DNA of 64,000 nt. It comes from Nemertoderma westbladi (Eukaryota; Xenacoelomorpha; Nemertodermatida; Nemertodermatidae). A program made the position numbers and the translations under genes. The DNA is taken from the NCBI GenBank assembly GCA_032718475.1, contig JAUCBJ010008088.1, positions 16,199 to 80,198 on the forward strand. The letters are read 5' to 3'. Every line of letters starts with the position of its first letter. The first letter of the stretch is position 1. Below the pieces are notes generated by a model. It had not been told where the DNA came from and searched no databases. It was given only the letters and a program-made list of their open reading frames with translations. Shown piece after piece: positions 34,801-45,000 of this stretch.

Positions 34801-35525
34801 TTTAATGTCCTTTGTTTGTATTGTCCGACATTTAATGTCCTTTGTTTGTGTTGTCCGACGATTAATGTCCTTTGTTTGTATTGTCCGACGTTTTATGTCC
34901 TTTGTTTGTATTGTCCGACGTTTTATGTCCTTTGTTTGTATTGTCCGACGTTTTATGTCCTTTGTTTGTATTGTCTGACATTTCATACCTTTGTTTGTAT
35001 TGTCCGACGTTTAATGTCCTTTGTTTGTATTGTCCGACGAGTAATGTCCTTTGTTTGTATTGTCCGACGTTTTATGTCCTTTGTTTGTATTGTCCGAAGT
35101 TTTGTCCTTTGTTTGTATTGTCCGACGTTTAATGTCCTTTGCTTGTATAGTCTGACATTTCATATCCTTTGTTTGTATTGTCCGACGTTTAATGTCCTTT
35201 GTTTGTATTGTCCGACGTTTTATGTCCTTTGTTTGTATTGTCTGACGTTTTGTCCTTTGTTTGTATTGTCCGACGTTTAATGTCCTTTGCTTGTATAGTC
35301 TGAAATTTCATATCCTTTGTTTGTATTGTCCGACGTGTAATGTCCTTTGTTTGTATTGTCCGACGTTTAATATCCTTTGTTTGTATTGTCCGACGTTTTA
35401 TGACCTTTGTTTGTATTGTCCGACGTTTAATGTCCTTTGTTTGTATTGTCCGACGTTTTATGTCCTTTGTTTATATTGTCCGACGTTTTATGTCCTTTGT
35501 TTGTATTGTCCGACACTTCATGCCA
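31812..35525. repeat. 30-bp minisatellite, about 120 copies
   Basis: The plus-strand unit is GACGTTTAATGTCCTTTG followed by TTTGTATTGTCC, with two main variants (GACATTTAATGTCC and GACATTTCATATCC). A 240-bp higher-order period of eight units is visible at the left, where the rare CCTTAG variant recurs at 31,887 and 32,127. One foreign insert (GAGTTCGCTCGACCTAGTAG) interrupts at about 32,814-32,840. Because 30 is a multiple of three, long open frames run on both strands; they are by-products. The array starts about 40 bp beyond the stop codon of the PTP gene. On that strand many units carry ATTAAA. Confidence 0.95.
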
Positions 35526-35565
35526 CATATTATTATTGATCGACGATTTATCTACAAACAAACAG

Positions 35566-36025
35566 TTACGTATTGTCCGGAGTTTTGTCGGGGGAGGGCG
35601 AGCTATCGAAGGGGAATGCGGTCCGACAATAGGCTGGGGGGCTGACAGTCCTCGGGCGGGTCTCTGGGGGGCTTCCGACCGCCGGAACCCCGACCGGCTG
35701 ACAAGCTACACCCCCGATCCAACGCACTACATCGTGTTGCGATTGGCTGTTGGGCAGGACCAATAGCGGCGGTCGTGAGGGCCGTCTGCCCAACCAGACG
35801 CCGGAAGGCCTCCGTTCCCCGGAATTACTACGGGACTTCCGGCGCCCGCCTTCCACACCGCTGACTCGCAGTTCGCCTGGCTCTGGAAATTCAAATCGCC
35901 CGCGTTTAAATTTCTTCAATGGTTGAACGTCCGGTAAGGTTTCCTCTTTCGTGTAAATGTCGATAAATTCACACAAGGCTTTATGAATAAATTCGTATTG
36001 CTCCAAAGTTTGAACCATTCCACCC
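35566..36025 (-). CDS. PTP coding exon 8: Q-loop and long C-terminal tail
   Basis: Acceptor CTATACACACAG then [20 protein letters not shown], the end of the PTP fold. About 130 further residues follow, Pro/Arg/Ser-rich and GC-rich, which vertebrate PTPRR and PTPN5 lack. The last codons (DKTPDNT, TAA at 35566-35568) derive from sequence resembling the adjacent 30-bp minisatellite (TATTGTCCG). The tail may be a lineage-specific extension that grew into the array, or an unrecognised intron may remove part of it. Confidence 0.85.
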
Positions 36026-39000
36026 CTGTGTGTATAGAAAAAACGGATACATCAGGAAAAGTTAAAACATGTTGGTTTTAGTGTTTAAACGGATTCCAAA
36101 TCCCGAAATCCAGGTCCCGATATTTTTGGAACGGGATCCTAAAGTATATAGTTAAGTTAAATTTGTTGAATATCCAATGAACAGTTGAACCAGAACGGAA
36201 ATGTTTTGATTATATCGAATTTTTATGTCAGTAAAGTAATAAATTCAAAATAATTTTAATATAACTTTACATTACTAATATTTCAGAAGTGTAAGATAAA
36301 GTTAGTGTTACCAAAAAACCGCCACATTTACTATTAACTCTATATGGAATTTAATTCAAAATTGCAATCCCGAAAAACGGGATCCCGAGAGTGAGGCCCC
36401 TGTGAAGAATACCAGACTTTCTGCCATTATTTTTCACTTTGCAGTTACCCCCCCCCCCCCCCCCCCCCCCGCCCCCCGTGTGTGAAGAATACTACCAGCT
36501 TTTCACCAAAACCACAGGTTACAGAAGGGCTGAATCTAACCAAAACAATAAACGAATTAGTATATCTACAGGTTATAAGACAGAAACAAGCGCTATAAAA
36601 CAATTAAAAAAGATAAATTTAAAAAAATAAAAAATCTTCATATATTAATTTCCAATAAAAAGTCGACGGTCAATAATAAAATTGACATTTTAATTTGTTT
36701 ACTACAATCCCATTGCCAAGGTAATAACGATAATAGCAAATTTGATTTATTGCTGTCGTTAAATAGTGAATTGTGAATTAAAAACATTGTGAACTCAAAA
36801 GTATATCAAATCAACCTGATTTGAACCGCGAACCATGTTGGATAAAAAATATCGGCGACTCGCGTATTTATACCACATAGTACATCAAATCATAGTATAT
36901 TATAGGGAGGGAGGGAGGCGAGTGTCTCACTAACCTAAAGCTAGAACCGTATACTAACGTTTGGTGAGTCTAGGAACTAACCTTTCTTTCCTCATTTGAC
37001 AAACAATACTTAGAACATCGGCGTATCCCGTCTCCATAAGCTGTAGCATTCCTATTGACATGGAAATGAAGCAACCTGTCCGCCCTAACCCGGCGCTACA
37101 ATGAACTATAGTAGGTCCAATGACGTCATAGGAGTCTGTGTGTCGACGTTTCTCAACCTGGAGGGAGTTTATTGTTTATTATTATTGTAGAACGCTACAA
37201 CGAAATATCTTTTCAAAAACTAAATAACATTATATTTAACAAATTAGAATTAATAACAAAAATATTTACATTAATTATGAAAAAAATAGAACATTTTTTC
37301 ATTCCTGAGGTAATTTATAAATGTTTGAAAGAACATTGAACAAATATTGAGGATTGCCAACCCCACCAACCTGGCGAATCACTTCCAGTAACTCCATGGC
37401 AGACTGGGGCACTCTCTGATCAGGCCAAGCCTTGAACCAGTAATGGGTGCAGTTCTTGGATTCCCCGGTATTAAGACTTCGCAGAGTTAAGTTCATCACA
37501 GTGTACGCGGTGAGTTCTTCAATAGATTTGATACAAACCTAAATAAAACCGAGAAAATTAAACAACGAAATTAATACATTTCATTTGAATTCATTATAAT
37601 TCACTCGGGTGGAGAAAAAATATGTAAGTATTTAAATGAATCCACAGCCCGCGCTGTAATTATAGCAAATCTTGAGTATTCAGTGATGATATATTTTATA
37701 GAATAGAACAATAATAATAATAAATTACTTTTAACCAGGGGATATGAGGGGGGGGGGGGGGGGGGGGGGTAGTTCGAGCTACCGAATTACAGATCCCATC
37801 CATGTCATAGTCGCCATCGGTTGTCGTATAAAACAAATAAAAATACATTTACATGTAAATAAATCATACGCACCTGTATCTCGCGGTAACTGTGCTTCTG
37901 CCCAACTTGAACAGGCGTCGGCCAATAGCATTCGCATTTAGTCTGTGGAAGAAACAAAACACTGTTTGTTATTAGCTGCCAAAGAAAGGGGAATGATTAC
38001 ACGACCAGATGACGCAATGTATGAGATATGTTGAATTTATAACTAACAGGAGATGCAGATATCTAATCAATCATATATTATTATTATCATCAACAGAAAA
38101 CGTCACAAAGAAGACGAATACCAACTTAATACGTCATCCCAGAATGATGCGATGGATTGGGCCAATTAGAAGATAGTATAATGGTGGGCGTGTGTTTCTT
38201 ATATAATGAATGGGGGGTAGACGTTAAACGGACATGGCCATGGTGGGTTGGGAGAGAGGGGTTTGGGAGACAATGAAACAAACTTAGTGTAGGATAATTA
38301 TGCGCAACAGAAAACACGTCACAGTAGGGTTCTATGGCAGAATGGGGAGGCGATGGTAGGGAATACCAACCCGGATCTACGATTCTGCCCCCAGAAACGT
38401 ACCAAACGATATCTAAACAAGGATAACATTTACGGAATCTCTTCAAACCCACGCATTTAAAGCATATCACATTAGTTAATGTAGTAAAGTAAAGAGCGCG
38501 GATGCTCAGCTTCTGTCATATATATATTCTGATTCGGAAAAAATATCCAATGTATACGGGATACTTATTTCCAAAATGGCCGTCCCTAAATTTATTCAAG
38601 TTTATTTAGAACATTGTCGACTACTCCTCCCCATACATCACCAAATCTCGTACCCCTTTAAAGGACCCAAGTAGCAAACAATTACGGGTCCCAAAAATCG
38701 GATCCCAGCAACACCTTCATGGACTTCGTCGCTCCTAGGCAAAAACAGTGAGCAATCCAGTTCTGGGTGCAGTGAGTACACCAAGGGAAGCAGTTGGAGG
38801 TCAGAGGGGAGAAGGTAGAGGTGCAAGAGGAGCAGTCGGAAGAGCGAGAGGAGTAGTTCGACGTGTGAGAGGAGAAGCGAGTGGAGACGGAGTGGGAAGT
38901 ACAGGATGATCTGTGGAGGATGTGGGGGACGGAGTGGGAAGTACAGGAGGATCTGTGGATGATGTGGGAGACGGAGTGAGAAATACAGGATGGTCTGTGG

Positions 39001-42000
39001 AGGGTGTGGGAGACTGAGTGGGAAGTACATGAGGATCTGTGGAGGGTGTGGGAGACGGAGTGGGAGGTATGGGAGGATCTGTGGAGGGTGTGGGAGACGG
39101 AATGGGAAGTACATGAGGATCTGTGGAGGGTGTGGGAGACGGAGTGGGAAGCTCAGGAGGATCTGTGGAGGGTGTGGGAGACGGAGTGGTAAGTACAGGA
39201 GGATCTGTGGAGGATGTGGGAGACGGGGTGTGAAGTTCAAGAGGATGTGTTGAGGATGTGGGAGACGGAGTGGGAAATACAGGAAGGACTGTGGAGATGG
39301 AGTGGGATGTACAAGAGGATCTGTGGAGGATGTGGGAGACGGAGTAGGAAATACAGGAAGGTCTGTGGAGGGTGTGGGAGACGGAGTGGGAAGTACAAGA
39401 AGATCTGTGGAGGGTGTGGGAGTCGGATGAGAAGTACAGGAGGATCTGTGGAGGATGTGGGAGACGGAGTGGGAAATACAGGAAGGTCTGTGGAGGATGT
39501 GGGAGACGGAGTAGGAAATACAGGAAGGTCTGTGGAGGGTGTGGGAGACGGAGTGGGAAGTACAGGAGGATCTGTGGAAGGTGTGGGAGACGGAGTGGGA
39601 AGTACAAGAGGATCTGTGGAGGATGTGGGAGACGGAGTAGGAAATACAGGAAGGTCTGTGGAGGGTGTGGGAGACGGAGTGGGAAGTACAGGAGGATCTG
39701 TGGAAGGTGTGGGAGACGGAGTGGGAAGTACAAGAGGATCTGTGGAGGATGTGGGAGACGGAGTGGGAAGCTCAGGAGGATCTGTTGAGGGTGGAAAAGA
39801 AGGAGTGGGAATTACAGGAAGGTCTGTGGAGAGTGTGGGAGACGGAGTGGGAAGTACAGCAGGATCTGTGGAGGGTGTGGGAGTCGGAGTGGGAAGTACA
39901 AGAGGATCTGTGGAGGATGTGGGAGACGGAGTGGGAAGTACAGGAGGATCTGTGGAGGGTGTGGGGGACGGAGTGGGAAGTACAGGAGGATCTGTGGAGG
40001 ATGTGGGAGACGGAGTGGGAAGCTCAGGAGGATCTGTGGAGGATGTGGGAGACGGAGTGGGAAGCTCAGGAGGATCTGTGGAGGATGTGGGAGACGGAAT
40101 GGGAAGTACAGGAGGATCTGTGGAGGATGTGGGAGACGGAGTGGGAAGTACAGAAGGATCTGTGGAGGGTGTGGGGGACGGAGTGGGAAGTACAGGAGGA
40201 TCTGTGGAGGATGTGGGAGACGGAGTGGGAAGCTCAGGAGGATCCGTGGAGGGTCTGGGAGACGGAGTGGGAATTACAGGAAGGTCTGTGGAGGATGTGG
40301 GAGACGGAATGGGAAGTACAGAAGGATCTGTGGAGGGTGTGGGGGACGGAGTGGGAAGTACAGGAGGATCTGTGGAGGATGTGGGAGACGGAGTGGGAAG
40401 CTCAGGAGGATCTGTGGAGGATGTGGGAGACGGAATGGGAAGTACAGGAGGATCTGTGGAGGATGTGGGAGACGGAGTGGGAAGCTCAGGAGGATTCGTG
40501 GAGGGTCTGGGAGACGGAGTGGGAATTACAGGAACTACTACTAGCATCGGCATGCTGCATTGCAGCTGCATTTTTAAGAATGCTGTGCCGGCTTATCAAC
40601 AAAATTGCACCGCCACAACTCCCTATCACCCATGACATTTGCTAGATCATCCGCATCTTTAAGGCCAGTGTCCTTTAAGATGCGTCTCAAGAAAGTCATG
40701 GGCTGTCCACCATGCTTATTCACTCCATGAGGCTGCCAAAGTACAAGATTATGCACTGGCTGGTCCTCACGGCGAAAGCAATGTCCTGCAAAGCGGAGGC
40801 GATTTTGTTCTAGTGTCAAGCTTGGGGGAACCAATGAGACACCTCCAATGTTATATAGTGTCTGGTTGGAGATGTGTGCATTGTACTTGACACAATGTAC
40901 CCGGCGTAGCATTCTTGTGAATGTGCCATCCAGAGATTTGGTGTCCTCAGCAGTTAGAGCCCAGCATGGACTCCCGTAGAGGAGTACTGGAACTACTGCT
41001 GCTCTAAATAATCGGACCTTAAGTTTCCGATTAATTCTAGGTGACTTCCAAATCCTGGAAAGCCTATTCAAGGCTGCCCATGCCTTTCCCTTACGTATTC
41101 GAAGGTCCTCACCTGACTTCCGGATCCATGATCCCAGGTAACAGAAGTCGTCCACATGCTCAAGCATACCATCCTTTGAGCTTATGCTCATCCGATCAGA
41201 GACTTGCTGAGGACTTTCAAAGTTAACTGTCAGAATTTTGGTCTTTCTGGAGTTAATAAAAAGACCAACACTAGAAGCAGCATGTTCTAATGAGCTGAGG
41301 AGCCGCTGGGCTCCCTCTAATGATTCTGAGAGTACTCCTAAGTCATCAGCAAAGTCTAGATCAGTTAGGTACTTGGCAGGATTTCCTCGACTTCTGGAGC
41401 CAGTAGGTGGAGTTATCATCACCCCATCATCATTATGATGATCTAAGGACATGCGTAGAACATAGTCAACCACAATAATGAACAAGAATGGTGCAAGTGT
41501 GTCTCCTTGGAGGACGCCCCATAACACTTCAAATGGTTCTGTGTCACCGTCAACAGTAGACACAAATGTTGTCGAACCATCGTATACTGATCTGATTGCT
41601 GCAATAATTTCATCAGGAATCCCATATAATGAAAGTATGCTGAACATACGTGAGCGAGAGACTGAATCAAAGGCCTTGAAGAAGTCAACAAAGATAACAG
41701 CCAGATGCCTGTCTTTCTTTTTTGATAACTCTTCAATTATCCTTCTAAGTGCCAAAATGGGCTCCATGGTCCCACGACCTTTACGGAACCCATTCTGATT
41801 TCCACGTAGCAGTCTCTCAATGGGATCCCTGATGCGATTTAATAGAATTCTATTGTATAGTTTTGCAGCAATCGAGATCAATGAGATTCCCCGAAAAGAA
41901 CCATAGAGTGTTAGGTTGCCCTTCTTGGGAACTGGCACCAACTTATTTGTTTTCATTTCTTGTGGGACTCTTGTTGTACGGTACATGTCTACTATGATGG

Positions 42001-45000
42001 GATAGATGAGCTTTAAACACTCAGGTATTTTAAAGACCTCAGGGGGAACGCCATCTACTCCACTGGCACGATTGGTCTTAATGCTCTTTGCAGCAGCCTT
42101 CACTTCTGCAAAGGAGATATCGCCAATGGGAATATCTGGGAGTACAGACTCAGACACTTTTACTTCTATAAAGTTATCAGGCAATACCCTGTCATTATTG
42201 AGGAGCTTTTCAAAGTGGGCTTTCCAACCATTGAGGCGATCGGCTGGTGATTCAGCCTTAACCTTGGTGGTTGGTTGGCTTTTCCGCCCAGTAAGCAGAT
42301 TGATCGATTTCCATGCCTGGGATGATTGCCTGCTGTCGTCAGCATCATTGATGGCATCAACCTGTTGGTTTATTAGCTTCTGTAGATTAACAGAGTACTG
42401 CCTGTTCAGGGACCTAGATGCAGCTTTAACTGCATTCTTGGCCGCTGTAGTCTGTTTGAGTCGGGACTCTTTCTGCGCCTTATGAAGGTCATTTCGGCAC
42501 TTCTGAATTTTGTTGTCAGTCCAGGGGGCCCTTTTCCTGTTTCGAGGGTATACAGGAACTGTTTCTGCAGCTGCTAACTTAACTGCTTCTGTAAAGGCAG
42601 TATAGCCCTCACAGTGATCTGCCGCCTCAGAGGCAAGAGCCTCATACCTGTTGCTCAGCTGTAGTGTGAAGCTGGATCTCACACTTGGCTGTTGCAACAG
42701 AGAGGACCAGTCATGCCGTGGCAAGGCAGATTTCGTTGTTCTGCTAGCACGCAGACTAAGTCTTACCTTGGCCACAATAAGGCGGTGATCACTGGAGAAG
42801 GGTCGAAGTGTAAATGCATTACAGTCTTGTATAGAGCTCCTGTATTTCCTACGAAACAGAATATGGTCTATCTGGGACTTGTGACCACTGGGTCCACTAT
42901 GAGTCCATAGCTTTCCAGTTCGCTTCTTGAACTGGGTTCCAGCCGAAAACAATCCATTTCCAGAGAAGGCATTACAGGAAGGTCTGTGGAGGATGTGGGA
43001 GACGGATTGGGAAGTACAGGAGGATCTGTGGAGGATGTGGGAGATGGAGTGGGAAGCTCAGGAGGATCCGTGGAGGGTCTGGGAGACGGAGTGGGAATTA
43101 CAGGAAGGTCTGTGGAGGATGTGGGAGACGGAGTGGGAAGTATAGGAGGATCTGTGGAGGGTGTGGGAGTCGGAGTGGGAAATACAGGAGGATCTGTGGA
43201 GGATGTGGGAGGCGGAGTGGGAAGCTCAGGAGGATCTGTTGAGGGTGGGAAAGAAGGAGTGGGAATTACAGGAAGATCTGTGGAGGATGTGAGAGACGGA
43301 GTGGGAAGTACAGGGGGATCTGTGGAGGGTGTGGGAGATGGAGTGGGAGATACAGGAGGGTCTGTGGAGGGTGTTGGAGACTGAGTGGGGGGTATGGGGG
43401 GATCTGTAATGTGGAGGGTGTGGGAGACGGAGTGGGAAGCTCAGGAGGATCTGTGGAGGGTGGAGATGAAACCGATGAACAATTTACAGGTTTTGACTAA
43501 CTGCTCTGCTATAGTGATATATTAATTTAAAGTTTATTATAAAACGGCATCCAGCTTCCAGGGGGTTCATGTTAAATAACAACAGTTTCAACTACTCTCC
43601 CATCTCCACTTCGGGTCTATTCCCCCAACATATAAAATTGATATTTTTAAAACTACCAACGTTTCATTGCCATTAGGGCCATCATCAGGGTACTTGTGAC
43701 GCACGACACAATACAACAGCAAAAACTATAACTATAATTTATAATTTAATTTATATATTCCTTTAATAACTATAGTAATTAACTAATTACAGTATAAATG
43801 TGTAGGCCTACCTACGGTACAGTAAGTAAAAATAATTTTTAAAAATATCAATTTTATATGTTGGGGGAATAGACCCGAAGTGGAGATGGGAGAGTAGTTG
43901 AAACTGTTGTTATATAGTGATATATAACAGTTATAAACTTAACAGTAAACAGAAAGTCATAGTAATAAACAGTAATAGAATAATAAGTAATAAACAGAAA
44001 TATGAACCATAAAGATTTATTATGATTGATTATATTTTCAAATAAGATTTATTGGGATGTGTTACTGGGATCAGGAATGGCTGCATAGCTCCCACTCAGA
44101 GACGAAATCTAGGTTAATTTAACATATCAGTGTAATTACAACTGGTGTTACATGGTGGGACAAATTGTTACAGGCATCGGAAATTACCATGCAATGGCTC
44201 TGATTGGCTGATATCGAGCGTTACATTGGGGGACAAGTGTTACAGGAATGGACATCTGTTTTTCTCAATTATTTGTTACCATGAGGTCGGGGCTATTGGG
44301 AAATTACCACCATTGAATTCAGCGCATCGAGAGCTTTCTGGTGATATATAATATTACATACTTTGGGAAACTTTTTTTTTTTTTACAAAAAAATGAATTT
44401 TTTTGGCCACTTTTTGTGAGTTTGACTCCTATCCCATATCTCACTTACTCACCTATCCCATACCTCACTTACCTATCCCATACCTCACTTACTCACCTAT
44501 CCCATACCTCACTTACTAACCCTGTGCTTTTCCTTGATTTTAGTTATCATAACAATAACCGGACAGTTCCAATAGAACGCCATGTTCCAGAAATCGGCAA
44601 TAGTATTGGGCAGGGGACCCTGTGTGGCTATAAAGGCCTCTGGCTCCCCTCGATATCCCTGGTGGAAATTACAAATATGTCAAAATATGTCAATAACTCT
44701 AGATACATTTAAATATACCATATAATTTGATATTAAATATTATATAAATAATTATTATAAATATAACATTTAAGGATGCAAGACCCTGGCCGCCACGTGG
44801 GATCGAACCCACGACCTCCGGAGAGATGTGAATATAAGGCAACTGACTTAACCACTTCGCCGAAGTGGGACATATTTAACCATAACTGGAACCTATTACT
44901 TGTAAAATTAAAATAACTGTTTTAATGATATAATATTTTTTAAATCTAACAGTAAATAAATTTGCTACAACGTTTTCATTATTATTTATGAACTCCATTT

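Larger units (their letters stand above)
38873..43475. repeat. Intron 4 minisatellite of 42-bp units, split by an RTE-like insertion
   Basis: Array parts lie at 38,873-40,534 and 42,971-43,475. The plus-strand unit contains GAGGATCTGTGGAGG, then GTGTGGGAGACGGAG, then TGGGAAGTACAG. On the PTP sense strand this reads CTCCCACACCCTCCACAG then ATCC, a polypyrimidine tract ending in CAG, so each unit resembles a 3' splice site. The sense strand is also open as 14-residue repeats ([14 protein letters not shown]), as 42 is a multiple of three. Units alternate between several variants, suggesting repeated block duplications. Confidence 0.94.

Noticed and set aside
31812-35525. CRISPR-like array of 30-bp repeats
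   Set aside because: Head-to-tail units without unique spacers in a eukaryotic genome: a minisatellite.
31797-35645. Long open frames on both strands (up to ~480 codons) in the 30-bp array
   Set aside because: The repeat length is a multiple of three and the unit lacks stops, so open frames in several phases are automatic. No start context, no known domain, opposite strands equally open.
38126-38470. 114-codon minus-strand ORF in PTP intron 4
   Set aside because: No PTP block, no consistent splice sites, composition like non-coding flank.
38638-40645. Glycine/valine-rich and proline-rich ORFs (up to 473 codons) in the 42-bp array
   Set aside because: Same arithmetic artefact of a 42-bp unit within an intron; interrupted by a retrotransposon and open on both strands.
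44785-44871. Functional tRNA gene on the minus strand
   Set aside because: Pol III boxes are present but acceptor ends do not pair and no anticodon arm can be drawn; a SINE head is more likely.
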